From: Symbiodinium sp. CCMP2592
Taxonomy: Eukaryota > Sar > Dinophyceae > Suessiales > Symbiodiniaceae
NCBI GenBank assembly: GCA_905221615.1
Contig: CAJNDT010003235.1
Span: 690,560-754,559 of the forward strand
Direction: 5' to 3'
DNA: 64,000 nucleotides
The notes under the pieces were generated by a model. The model was not told the DNA's origin. It was given only the letters and a program-made list of their open reading frames with translations, and did no database searches. Shown here one piece after another: positions 52,090 through 61,607 of this stretch. Position 1 is the stretch's first letter, and each line of letters opens with the position of its first letter. A program made the translations under genes and the position numbers.

Positions 52090-52499
52090 TACCTCGGCGG
52101 TTCCAGTTTTGGAACCCCATGAGGCCTCGCTGCGACGGAGAAACCTCGAAGGTTTGCAAGCCCACCCTCCGTGGCAGTCTCCCTCCCCTCCGCCCGTGGC
52201 CTGGCCACATTCTTGCGAGTTCAGTGCAATGGTGGGGCGAACCGGATATGCTCGGCTTCTAGCAAAGCACATCCGGTTCGCGCCACATTGCGTTGCAAGC
52301 TGTGTCTTCGGCAGGACAGTTCTGCATCTTCGCTCCAGTTCCATCGCGTGGGTCGTGCAATGTTACGTCCATGGTTGTACAAGACGGCGGTTCGGTTTTT
52401 TCGGATCTTGCATGGCCTGGGGTCCAGGTTCATGTTACGTCCTGGGCAGTTGCGAGGGCACTCGGCTTATTCTGGCCAGAGAGTTGAGACTGCTGCGAC
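52090..52499 (-). repeat. Block B copy 2 with LE
   Basis: First stem is extended here (GGTTCCA/TGGAACC). Second stem carries one mismatch (CTCCGTGGCAG). Donor-like CCGAG|GTAAAA at 52090. LE (52461-52499) is the most diverged of the array (GAGTTGAGACTGCTGCGA). Confidence 0.7.
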
Positions 52500-52776
52500 T
52501 GTCGCATCCAAATCGGTACTTGGGGCATGGTGCTGACTTCACCATGTGACTGGGGTCTCCGACTGCTCAGACCGATGAGCGGTTCGGCAAACCTCGGCGC
52601 ATGTTTGTGGAGCTCAGTATATCGCGACGCGACGGAGCTGAGGGCGACACCGGAGGAACCTGAAATAGGTCTGGATCTTGTCGACAACCTGCAGTTCTTT
52701 TGCTAGAACCAGAAATTGACCTTAGAGCAGATAACAGCAAGTAGGCAGACGTAAGCGACACGAGCAAGATCTTTTG

Positions 52777-52928
52777 TTGCCAATTCCACCGCGGCCATCT
52801 GTACATGTGCCCGGCAGGCAGCGTCTTTTGCGTCTTTTGCCTGACCAGGCTTCGGCACGTTCTCTTATCGGAGAACATCGAAAACAGCCGCAGCTGCCCC
52901 CGGTGTTCAGCGACAGTGTTGAAAGGTG
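52777..52928 (-). repeat. Module M copy 3
   Basis: Acceptor-like TTCCTAAATTGTACAG|. The minus frame 52567-53082 stays open for 171 codons through it (CTAPFNTVAEHRGQLRLFSM). The left edge has TTGCCAAC instead of TTGGCAGCC. Confidence 0.6.
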
Positions 52929-53338
52929 CTGTACAATTTAGGAAGAAGCGTGCAGGAACTCCTCGATGTAGTGCCTTGCTGCAAGAGACAGCAAACTTCA
53001 GTACTTTTCGGTTCGGTTGCTTTGTAGGAAAGGATAGCTCTCCCCGATGGTCTGTGCGGCGTTTAGCATGCGCTCGCAGCATTGGGCAAGCGCCTCACGG
53101 GAACGCCCTGCAGTGGAGCGCGCTCAGGCAAACAGGGAGGACCAAGACCGACTAGAGGGTCTCCCACTCCTGGATTCTGTCCTCGGAGAAGCTGTCCAGA
53201 AAACATTCCTCGACAACATGGCCGTTGAGTGCGGCACGCGGACGTCGGAGGTCCGCGTGCAGCATCAAACCCAGCAGTAGAAGTACCGCGACTCGAAAAA
53301 CACGCGTCTTCCGGAATAGGAGGAGACGCCCAACGGAG
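52929..53338. other. Spacer between units
   Basis: Unique to this unit. A short minus frame includes LRRPRAALNGHVVEECFLDS. Not recognised. Confidence 0.35.
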
Positions 53339-53418
53339 TCAATCTTCGTCCAAGACCAGGCGCACGGCCACGTAGTGTCGTGGGTTGGCACGCGATCTTC
53401 TCGTCAGACAGAATCTTG
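53339..53418 (-). CDS. Terminal exon fragment (RHYVAVRLVLDED)
   Basis: Minus frame RFCLTRRSRANPRHYVAVRL then VLDED and a stop, in the same relative place as the fragment at 50544. Lies just after the block B donor at 53436 with too little room for a normal intron, so the true acceptor is unclear. Confidence 0.4.
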
Positions 53419-53435
53419 CGGCCCCTTTTTTTGGT

Positions 53436-53815
53436 TACCTCGGCAGTTCCATTTTTGGAACCCCACGAGGCCTCGCCGCGACGGAGAAACCTCCAAGGTT
53501 CGCAAGCCCACCCTCCGTCGCAGTCTCCCTCCCCTCCGCCCGTGGCCTGGCCACGTTCTTGCGAGTTCAGTACAATGGTGGGGCGAACCGGATATGTTCG
53601 GCTTCCAGCAAAGCACATCCGGCTCGCGCCCCATTGTGCTGCAAGCAGTGTCTTCGGCAGGACAGTTTTGCAGTCGTGCAACGCCACGCCTCCGGCTGCA
53701 GAAGACGGCGGCGGTGTTTCGGATCCTGTATGGCTTCGGTCCAGGTTCATGTTATGTCTTAGGCATTAGCAAGGGCATTCGGCTTTGTCTGGCCAGAGAG
53801 CCGAGACTCCTGCGA
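53436..53815 (-). repeat. Block B copy 3 with LE
   Basis: Donor-like CTGCCGAG|GTAACC at 53436. The part between the 25-bp hairpin and LE is shorter and contains GCCTCCGGCTGCAGAAGAC, shared with copy 4. LE at 53779-53815. Confidence 0.7.
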
Positions 53816-54068
53816 TGTTGCATGCAAATGTCTAGCTGGTGCATGATCACGACCGCAATAAGTCACCGGCGCGTTCGGTTGCTTTGTTTTAGGTATGGTT
53901 CGGTAGACCTCGGCGCATGTTTTTTGGAGCTCTGCGCGACATGTTGTCAGCGTATCACGGCATTGCACTTGTCTTCGAGAACTTGTGGTTCTTCTGCAAG
54001 AAGAAGTAGCTGACCTCAGAGCAGACCAGATCGAGCAGGCACACGTCAGCGACTTGAGCAAGAGCTTT

Positions 54069-54222
54069 GGCTGCCAATTCCACCCTGGCCGTCTGTACAT
54101 CCGTCCAGCAGACGCCGCCTTTTGCGTCGTCCGCAGAAGCGGGCTCCGGCACGTCGTCTTGTCGGAGAACACCGAAAACAACCGCAGTTGCCTCCGATGT
54201 TCAAGGACGGTGTCGAAAGGTG
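54069..54222 (-). repeat. Module M copy 4
   Basis: Acceptor-like TTCCTAAATTGTACAG|. One minus frame reads PEPASADDAKGGVCWTDVQT, ARVELAAKALAQVADVCLLD, LVCSEVSYFFLQKNHKFSKT. This is the most protein-like reading of the module and continues past its left edge. Confidence 0.6.
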
Positions 54223-54554
54223 CTGTACAATTTAGGAAGAAGCGTGCAAGAAATCGTCACTTGCATTCGTCTTCTGCTGCCCCAAAAGCGCAGGCCCTCC
54301 GGCATGCGATTTGCACGGTATTTTCTCTCCGGTGAATTTTCTTGATTGTTCAAGCAAAGGTCGGCGTTTGCAGTGTGGCAGTGACGCAGGTTGAAGTATC
54401 GCAACATGTATTCTGGATTTCTAAGCTGTCTCGAAAACAATCGGAGACAGCGTGGCCGTCGGCATGTCGCACTGCGGCTTGCAGGCTGGCTCGAGGCCAA
54501 AGCGTCTCGCCGGGTCAAGCACAATGTGTTGACATTGTTTTCGGACGAAAAAGT
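54223..54554. other. Inter-module spacer
   Basis: Contains TCGGAGACAGCGTGGCCGTCGG, a segment also present at 55650 and (duplicated) at 57375. Confidence 0.5.
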
Positions 54555-54959
54555 TACCTCGGCAGTTCCAGTCTGGGAACCCCATGAGGCCTCGCCGCGA
54601 CGGAGAAACCTCCAAGGTTCGCAAGCCCACCCTCCGTCGCAGTCTCCCTCCCCTCCGCCCGTGGCCTGGCCACGTTCTTGCGAGTTCAGTGCAATGGTGG
54701 GGCGAACCGGATATGTTCGGCTTCTAGCAAAGCATATCCGGCTCGCGCCCCGTTGCGTTGCAAGCTGTGTCTTCCGCAGGACAGTTTCGCGTCGTCGCTC
54801 GAATTCCATCCCGTGGGTCGTGCAACGCCACGCCTCCGGCTGCAGAAGACGGCGGCGGTGTTTCGGATCCTGCATGGCTTCGGTCCAGGTTCATGTTATG
54901 TCCTAGGCATTTGCAAGGGCATTCGGCTTGGTCTGGCCAGAGAGCCGAGACTCCTGCGA
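54555..54959 (-). repeat. Block B copy 4 with LE
   Basis: Donor-like CTGCCGAG|GTAACT. The minus frame through the block is part of a 224-codon opening (54201-54875). LE at 54922-54959. Closest to copy 3. Confidence 0.7.
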
Positions 54960-55198
54960 TGTTGCATGCAAATGTCTAGCTGGTGCATGATCTCGACCGC
55001 AATAAGTCACCGGCGTGTTCGGTTGCTTTGTCTTAGGTGACCTCGGCGCATGTTTTTGGAGCTCTGCGCGACATGTTGTGAGCGTCGAACAGTACTGCAC
55101 TTCTTCGAGAACTTGTAGTCCTTCTGCAAGAAGAAGTAGCCGACCTCAGAGTAGACCAGATCGAGCAGGCACACACCAGCGACCCGACCGAGATCTTT

Positions 55199-55352
55199 GG
55201 CTGCCAATTCCACCCTTGCCGTCTGTACATCCGTCGAGCAGACGCCGCCTTTTGCGTCGTCCGCAGAAGCGGGCTCCGGCACGTCGTCTTGTCGGAGAAC
55301 ACCGAAAACAACCGCAGTTGCCCCCGATGTTCAAGGACGGTGTCGAAAGGTG
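55199..55352 (-). repeat. Module M copy 5
   Basis: Almost identical to copy 4; minus reading PEPASADDAKGGVCSTDVQT, ARVELAAKDLGRVAGVCLLD, LVYSEVGYFFLQKDYKFSKK. The upstream acceptor reads TTCCTAAACTGTACAG|. Confidence 0.6.
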
Positions 55353-56249
55353 CTGTACAGTTTAGGAAGAAGCGTGCAAGAAATCGTCACTTGCTGTCGC
55401 TTGCTGCAGACACGAAAGCGTCACTTGCTGTCGCTTGCTGCAGCCGCAAACCCGCAGCAGCCTTGGCACGCGGTTTGCACGGTGGTTTCTTTGTTTTTTT
55501 TGTCACTTTTTTGGCGACCTCCTTCTGATAGTCCACGCGGCGGTCGGCATGTTCCTGCCGGCCTGAAGCTGGACTGGACGGCAGTGTGGCAGTGAGGCAG
55601 GTCCAAGCATCGCTACATCTATTTTGGATGGCTAAGCTGTGCTGAAAACATTCGGAAACAGCGTGGCCGTCGGAAGTCGCCCGCTGCATCTGCAGGCTTT
55701 CCTGGCGTCAGACGGTCCCGCGGGTACGTCGCAGGTCTGTCTTCAGACGGTCCTTGTGTCAGACGCTCGAGTCGGCGTGTCAAATGCACAGATCACGTTT
55801 TCCGACCCGCTCAGATCGAAACTTCTTTTCGGTGTAGTCTCCGGCTCAAGAACAGCTCGGTTCTCTGACCCGCTCAAGCCGTTCTTTTTACTCTGTTGTC
55901 ATGGTTCTCATCTGGAATTCACGGAGCAGACGGTTCAACAGAAGCCGTACTTTTTTTCCGTGTAGTCCGACGTCGATGTGCTTCGAGCGGTCGTCTGGCG
56001 ATCACGGACGCAGCTTCTAGCAGCCAGGCCAAGCATCCGATCAGATGCGAAATCTATGCACTGGTTACTAGCGTGAACGTACGCGCGGCTTAATGGGAGC
56101 CAGAAATCCATCCGCCGGAGCATTCGCGACATCATGATGGCAGTCATCATAGCGCAGCTGTTCTCCTTGGAGCTCGTGGTCGACGAGTTTCTTCTTGTCC
56201 TCAGAGCATAGATGTCGGCAGCCAAGATCTTGCACACTGCATTGCCTGC
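55353..56249. other. Long inter-module spacer
   Basis: Contains a small direct repeat (TCACTTGCTGTCGCTTGCTGCAG twice at 55387 and 55422) and segments shared with other spacers. Frames such as SRSAAG-rich minus readings are not recognised. Confidence 0.45.
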
Positions 56250-56622
56250 TACCTCGGCAGTTCCAGTCTTGGAACCCCATGAGGCCTCGTTGCGACGGAG
56301 AAACCTCCAAGGTTCGCAAGCCCACCCTCCGTCGCAATCTCCCTCCCCTCCGCCCGTGGCCTGGCCACGTTCTTGCGAGTTCAGTACAATGGTGGGGCGA
56401 ACCGGATATGCTCGGCTTCTAGCAGAGCACATCCGCTTCGCGCCCCGTTGCGCTGCAAGCTATGTCTTCGGCAGGACCATTCCGGTTCCATCGCGTGTGT
56501 CGTGCAATGCGACGGCGGCGGTGCTTCTGATCTTGCATGGTTTCGGTTCAGGTTCACGTCATGTCCTGGGCAGGTGCAAGGGCATGCGGCTTAATCCGGC
56601 CAGAGAGCCGAGATTCCTGCGA
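56250..56622 (-). repeat. Block B copy 5 with LE
   Basis: Here the second stem reads TTGCGACGGAG/CTCCGTCGCAA: the C-G pair of the other copies is replaced by T-A on both sides. Donor-like CCGAG|GTAGCA. LE at 56586-56622. Confidence 0.7.
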
Positions 56623-56761
56623 AGCTCGCACTCAAACCGGTTGCGGGGGCATGCTGATTGTTTCAGAAAGCAACTGGGGTCTCCGGCTGTTCAGACCGAT
56701 GCGCGGTTCGGCAGACCTCGGCGCACGTTTCCGGAGCTAGCTTCGCGCGACGCGACACTGC

Positions 56762-56763
<2 letters not shown>

Positions 56764-56801
<38 letters not shown>

Positions 56802-56872
56802 GATATATATATATATACATACATACGTATATATATATATATATATATGTATACGTATATATGTATATTTGC
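56764..56872. repeat. AT/ATAC microsatellite
   Basis: (AT)n with TATATACATACATACG interruptions, inserted in the unit between LE and module M. The Ile/Tyr open frame is an artefact. Confidence 0.95.
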
Positions 56873-56993
56873 TTCTTATAGACAAGTTCCAGACATTCTG
56901 CAGGAAGAAGCAGCTCACCTTACAGCAGACAAGACGAAGTAGAGACCGACCATGCAGACGACAGCGATAGGGGTAAGATCTTTGGCTGCCAAT

Positions 56994-57139
56994 TCCACCC
57001 TGGCCGTCTGTACATCTGTTCAGCAGGCGCCGTCTTTTGCGTCGTCGGCAGAAGCAGAAAAAAAGGCACGTCGTCTTGTCGGAGAACACCGAAAACAACC
57101 GCAGCTGCCCCCGGCTTTCAAGGACGGTGTCGAAAGGTG
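56994..57139 (-). repeat. Module M copy 6
   Basis: Acceptor-like TTCCTAAATTGTACAG|. A deletion and an A-run (AGAAAAAAAGG on plus) change the central frame. The downstream minus frame reads ELAAKDLTPIAVVCMVGLYF then VLSAV before AAG|GTGAGC, a canonical donor-like site. Confidence 0.6.
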
Positions 57140-57881
57140 CTGTACAATTTAGGAAGAAGCGTGCACGAACTTCCGACTTGCTTTCGATTTCCGCAGCAGC
57201 TCTGTCAGGCGATTTGCGCGTTGGTTTCTCGTCCACACTCTCATTGCTGGATCCGGCGATCCTTTTCGTCAAAGCGATCGCAGTTGATTCTGCGGTCCGG
57301 TTTCTTTTCTCGCTAGGCAGGCCCTAGCATCGCAAAGTGCATTCTGGATTGCCAAGCCGTCCTGGAAACCATCGGAGACAGCGTGCCGTCCTGGAAACCA
57401 TCGGAGACAGCGTGGCTGTCGGCACCTCGCAGCTCGCGGTCCTTTTGTCGGACGGTCTCGAATGGGTGCGGGCATGTCAAGCCGAAACTTCTCTTCGCGA
57501 AGTGTCCAGCTCTCGGAGCGCGGTTCCTGACCCGCTCAAGCCGAAACGAGTTTATCTGCAGTCACCAGCTCTCGTCTGGCCTTCACCGAGCAGACGCTTC
57601 GATGAAAGCCGAGTATCCTTCTTGTGTACTCCGAACCCGAAGTGCATCTGGCGGTCATCTGGCGATAAGAGAGCCAGCTCTGCTGCTTCATGCCATCGAG
57701 CCACGGCCGTGAGCCGAAGCATTCGCGACGGCATGGCAGAGAATATATGGAAGATCTGTGCGCCGCGCACTCCGAATCCGAAGTGCATCTAGGGGTCGTC
57801 TGTCTATAACGGAGCCAGCGTCGCGGGAGCCATTACAGCACAGATCTTGGCATTCCAGATCTTGCACACTGCGTTCTTTGT
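57140..57881. other. Inter-module spacer with internal duplication
   Basis: GCCGTCCTGGAAACCATCGG plus AGACAGCGT occurs twice in tandem (57356 and 57386). CCGAAGTGCATCT occurs at 57639 and 57777. Confidence 0.6.
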
Positions 57882-58290
57882 TACCTCGGCAGTTCCATTT
57901 TTGGAACCCCATGAGGCCTCGCTGCGACGGAGAAACCTTCAAGGTTGGCAAGCCCACCCTCCGTCGCAGTCTCCCTCCCCTCCGCCCGTGGCCTGGCCAC
58001 GTTCTTGTGAGTACAGTGCAATGGTGGGGCGAACCGGATATGCTCGGCTTCTAGCAAAGCACATCCGGCTCGCGCCCCATTGCGTCGCAAGCTGTGTCTT
58101 CGGCAGGACAGTTCTGCCTCTCCACTGCAGTTCCACATTGTCGGTCGTGCAATGCGACGCCCACGGCTGCCGAAGACGACGGCGGGTTTTTCGGATCCCG
58201 CATGGCTTCGGGCCCGGGTTCATGTCATGTCTTGGGCAGTTGCAAGGGCATTCGTCTTATTAGTCCGGCCAGAGAGCCGAGACTCCTGCC
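57882..58290 (-). repeat. Block B copy 6 with LE
   Basis: GAACCTTGG is changed to CAACCTTGA on minus, which puts a stop in the frame open in copies 1-5. Donor-like CTGCCGAG|GTAACA is intact. LE (58250-58290) carries a 3-bp insertion and starts CGTCTTATTAG. Confidence 0.7.
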
Positions 58291-58546
58291 ACGGTTACAT
58301 CCAAATTGCTAGCTGGGGCATGACGATTGCTTCACGAAGTCGCTGGGGTCTCCGGCTGCTCGGACCGATGCGCGGTTCGGCAAACCTCGGCGCAGGTTTG
58401 TGGAGCTCAGTTTGGCGTGACACGAGACTGCAAGATTGTTGCTCCCTATCGACAAGTTCCAGACTTGCTGCAAGAAGAAGCAGTTGACCTTACAGCAGAC
58501 AAGACCAAGTAGAGACTCATACGTACGGTACACGAGGAAGATCTCG

Positions 58547-58640
58547 GGCTGTCTATTTTGTGTCGCCCGTCTGTACTTGTGTCCAGCAGCTATAGTCTCC
58601 TGCTTTGTTTGCAGAAGCGGAAGCGGGCTCCGGCGCGTCG
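58547..58640 (-). repeat. Module M copy 7 (diverged, partial)
   Basis: Only the left half is recognisable (CGTCTGTACTTGTGTCCAGCAG on plus); the acceptor end is lost. Confidence 0.5.
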
Positions 58641-58732
58641 ACTCGTTACACAAGATCGATAGTTTGTCTAGTCTGTCTAGTTTATTCATGCAGGCTGTGC
58701 CGGTCTTTTTCTCTTTCAGGAGGACGTACTGC

Positions 58733-59422
58733 TCACTCGTTGGCGACCGGCGTGGACGCTCGCCCCACCATCCTCTGTCGCTGGAAGAGTCCTTGAACGA
58801 GAAGCAAGAGATCGTCCAGAAGAACGGAGAGGTCGTAACAAAAATCCAGAACGGTCGGGTTCTGCGTCTTCTCGCAAATGTATCTAAGCAGTGTGAGACA
58901 ACGAGGAAGAGCCAGAAGCAACAGACGCGAAGTGGCATCTTTCAATGACCCCCAGGCCATTGTGGCTTTTACGTCGAAAGGCAAGTTTCTGCCGAGGGAC
59001 ACCGCCGCTTCCAGGTCGGCACGGCGGATGCATTCTTCCACGTCCAGGATGCGCTCGTCGCCGACTTGCAATTGATCTTCGGGAGTGTGCCTGAATTATC
59101 ACAAAGCTGCAAGAAGAGCGTCCGCACTCATAGCTTCTATTTAGGGTATTCGGCAACGCAACAGCACAACTTTGTATTCTTGCTGCATACAAAGCGACAA
59201 AAGCGTGCTGAGCACGTCGGCGGAGAATGCTAATGTTTGTAGCGAGACAGCAGGACCGACGCGAAGAACTCGGTAGGCGGCCAGCACAACCGCGTGAAGG
59301 TCCTGCCACGCATTGTCGACGCTCCGCCGTAGTTCATCGCTGTTCGGGGACAGTGCCCGCCGAGCGGAGTGCATGGCGGCGGCGGTGTTCCACACGCCAA
59401 ACGCGCAGGGCGCCAGGTCCAT
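58733..59422 (-). CDS. Two-exon gene with a GC-AG intron, 198 residues, unknown function
   Basis: Exon 1 59184-59422 (MDLAPCAFGVWNTAAAMHSA ... ADVLSTLLSLCM) and exon 2 59090-58733 (HTPEDQLQVGDERILDVEEC ... QRQRMVGRASTPVANE, stop). The proposed 93-nt intron starts GCAAGA and ends TTCAG followed by G; it splits one Gln codon and keeps frame (597 nt in total). The protein is rich in Leu/Ala helices (LLLLALPRCLTLLRYICEKT, DLSVLLDDLLLLVQGLF) and may be a helical bundle; no known family. An LE element (59465-59500) lies 43 nt before the ATG. GC-AG introns with AG|G are a known dinoflagellate feature. Confidence 0.6.
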
Positions 59423-59464
59423 GTGGGTGTTGCGGCTGCAGGAACCAATGATGTCGTGTCGACT

Positions 59465-59500
59465 GCGGCTTGGCCTGGCTAGCGAGCCGAGACCCTGCGA
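59465..59500 (-). repeat. LE element upstream of the two-exon gene
   Basis: On minus TCGCAGGGTCTCGGCTCGCT then AGCCAGGCCAAGCCGC. The plus strand can fold GGCCTGGCT/AGCCGAGACC with a bulge. Confidence 0.8.
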
Positions 59501-59994
59501 CTGTGCCGTCCGAATCCAGTGCTCTTTCTGGGTTCACACAAGCAACTGGGCATTCTGGCCTCTGCTCTGGGCTGCGCTTTGGTCGTCAAGCGCTGGAAGT
59601 GATTGGACCTTGGTTCCATGGTCGACAAAGCAGAAAACATTGGAACGAAGACGTTGTTCAAAGGCGCAGCAAGTCTTGGCAACAAACGCACGCAGCAGTT
59701 TTTTTTGGGGCCTTCCATGGAAGAGTTCGGGTCATCCAAGGCAACGTCATTTTCGGGGGGGGCCACCGGGCACGTTAGCTCATGAGTCCAGATGTCATGG
59801 TCGGATGCCCGCCGACCGTTGGCCCCAACCCCCCCCATATGCTCCAGGACCAACGATTTTTGTTCGGTCTCTGTCAAGAAGCAATAGACCTTGGTGTACG
59901 TAGAACGAGATCTGAGATGGTTTTGCAACACAACGGTCGAGACGCAAAACTACATGCACTCCGTCTCTTTTTGGGACCGTGGCCACTGACAGGA
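59501..59994. other. 3' flank of the MVPF gene copy A
   Basis: 59870-59994 is near-identical to 62828-62952 and belongs to the 2.96-kb tandem unit. The rest is unique; a G-run and C-run pair at 59755/59830 is notable. No other gene. Confidence 0.5.
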
Positions 59995-60468
59995 CTAGTA
60001 GACTCTCACTTCGCGAAGGAGCATGTAGATTAATGCACTCAACTGCTTTGCCGTCATTACGCTGGCCGAAGTGTTGTGAGCCAACACGTCAGGATGCACG
60101 GCCACGAGCTGCATTCGGAGCCAGCTTGTAAACTTCGGTTTGTTCATTTCCTTTCTGGTGTCGAAGTCGTGCAGTACGAAGGATCCGCTTCGTTGGTCTC
60201 CTGAGTTGTATTGGGGTAGCCAGGAAGGAGGCAAATCCTTTGGTGGCACGTTCAGGATCGTTTCCACGCCAGTCTCAGATGCCTTGCTCCAGGGTTCTGC
60301 CGATGCTGTCCCGGTCGATGTTCCTGCGGCCGACGCTGCGGCCGTTTCCGTTTCCTTCGATGTCGAGGGGAGATCTAGATCCGGCGGCCCGGGAAGCCGG
60401 CGTGGTTCCATGTTCCCAACCTGCAAGCTAGGGCTGCGATGGCTGTTCTCAATCCCAAATGGAACCAT
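59995..60468 (-). CDS. MVPF gene, copy A (157 residues, unknown)
   Basis: Reads MVPFGIENSHRSPSLQVGNM, a Ser/Thr/Ala linker (TETAAASAAGTSTGTASAEP), then a conserved C-terminal half (LNVPPKDLPPSWLPQYNSG, KPKFTSWLRMQLVAVHPDVL, TAKQLSALIYMLLREV). About 80% identical, without gaps, to the copy at 62953-63426. No known family. LE ends 39 nt before the ATG, with a leader containing TTAGACACTAGAGACAGACTC. Confidence 0.55.
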   Translation of the reverse strand: MVPFGIENSHRSPSLQVGNMEPRRLPGPPDLDLPSTSKETETAAASAAGTSTGTASAEPWSKASETGVETILNVPPKDLPPSWLPQYNSGDQRSGSFVLHDFDTRKEMNKPKFTSWLRMQLVAVHPDVLAHNTSASVMTAKQLSALIYMLLREVRVY

Positions 60469-60506
60469 GGCTAGGAGGCAAGGAGTCTGTCTCTAGTGTC
60501 TAATAT

Positions 60507-60541
60507 CAGCTTGGCCTGGGCAGACAGCCGAGACCTTGCGA
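60507..60541 (-). repeat. LE element upstream of MVPF copy A
   Basis: On minus TCGCAAGGTCTCGGCTGTCT then GCCCAGGCCAAGCTGA. Its acceptor-like start is CGCAAG|G. Confidence 0.8.
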
Positions 60542-60681
60542 TTCGCGGATGGAACTTCTCTTGCATTTATTGGGTAGGCAACCCAACACACGTCGAACCG
60601 ACATGCAGCGACCAGACACGTTTTGGCGGTCGCCACGGACGTTTAGTTTCTGGAAACATGAAGAGCGGCATCGGATGATTC

Positions 60682-61452
60682 TCAGGTTTCGTCGGCCTTG
60701 GGCTGCGGCGATCCACTGTCCGTTCTTTGGCATAAACCACTGTCGTATTTTATATCGACACGCCAGACGGGCATTTTCCATGCTGTCTCGATTGCCACAG
60801 CGCGTAGTCGGAGAGGATCCGGCCGCTCCAATAGACGGATGAAGACGAGGCGTCTCCAATTTCCATAGTTGTGGACGATGCGTTTAATCTCACGAGGCAA
60901 TCCGGCAACTAGACAGAGCATAGGCAAGAAAGTTCGCTGGGTTCGGAAAAAGTCTAGTTTTTTCAGAGAGACGTTCTCAAGGTATTTCTCCCAGCAGAAC
61001 GAGGCGAGCCGCCAGCTGTCCTGGAGGGTCCTGATAGCATGCCGCAAGATTGATTTGCAGGTAGCGCACAGGAGCTGCGATTGCATCGTCCCAGCTTGCA
61101 GGAAGCGCACCTTGATCTCTCCAGTCTGGTGGTCCGTGAGCACTGAAAGCCGAGGTAGTCTGCCCTTCCAGGCTCGCAGGTTGGCCTTGACCTCTTCGTC
61201 CGTTAGGCGCGGCCAGCTGTACAGGAATTTGCCTTCTTCGTCTTGGTATCGATAAACACGTTCTACATTTTCCCGGGGTTCGCAGAGACATAGTTTCGCC
61301 CGCACCAAGCATGCATATCGAAAAATGCGCTCGAGCAAAATTGCCGGCAAAGCCAGAAGGTCTGTATTCTTCCCGAAAAGCAGCTCTTTTCCGGATGCTG
61401 TCGATCTAGAAAGGGAATCATGGCCGGAAGGCAAGGCGTTCGTGTCTAACAT
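60682..61452 (-). CDS. F-box-like protein, copy A (256 residues)
   Basis: From the ATG at 61452 (MLDTNALPSGHDSLSRS). Residues ~31-60 (DLLALPAILLERIFRYACLV) look like an F-box or related LP..LL..IF..A helix. Next is a charged middle (RYQDEEGKFLYSWPRLTDEE), CATCKSILRHAIRTLQDSWR, then LCLVAGLPREIKRIVHNYGN and RPDPLRLRAVAIETAWKMPV. A second in-frame-shifted ATG (61427, MIPF...) shares its first residues with the MVPF genes. F-box proteins recruit substrates to ubiquitin ligases; that role is inferred. LE is directly upstream. Confidence 0.6.
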   Translation of the reverse strand: MLDTNALPSGHDSLSRSTASGKELLFGKNTDLLALPAILLERIFRYACLVRAKLCLCEPRENVERVYRYQDEEGKFLYSWPRLTDEEVKANLRAWKGRLPRLSVLTDHQTGEIKVRFLQAGTMQSQLLCATCKSILRHAIRTLQDSWRLASFCWEKYLENVSLKKLDFFRTQRTFLPMLCLVAGLPREIKRIVHNYGNWRRLVFIRLLERPDPLRLRAVAIETAWKMPVWRVDIKYDSGLCQRTDSGSPQPKADET

Positions 61453-61488
61453 CAGCTTGGTCCGGCCAGAGAGCCGAGACCTTCGGGA
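61452..61488 (-). repeat. LE element directly before the F-box-like gene
   Basis: Minus strand: CCGAAGGTCTCGGCTCTCTG then GCCGGACCAAGCTG, followed at once by ATGTTAGACACGAACGCC. The leader after it matches the MVPF leader (TTAGACAC, CCTTGCCT, GCCATG). Confidence 0.75.
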
Positions 61489-61607
61489 TTGTAGCAAAGG
61501 TGCGACTTGTTGGGGGGGGGGGGGAGGAAATCGAGTATCCTGCGTTAATGAGGGTGTTCTGATAATTGGAGCCTTCGATCTTGTCTAGTCCTATTTACGA
61601 AACGAGG

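Noticed and set aside
56691-57272. 193-codon minus ORF containing YIYIYIYI
   Set aside because: Half of it is an AT microsatellite fused by chance to a module M reading.
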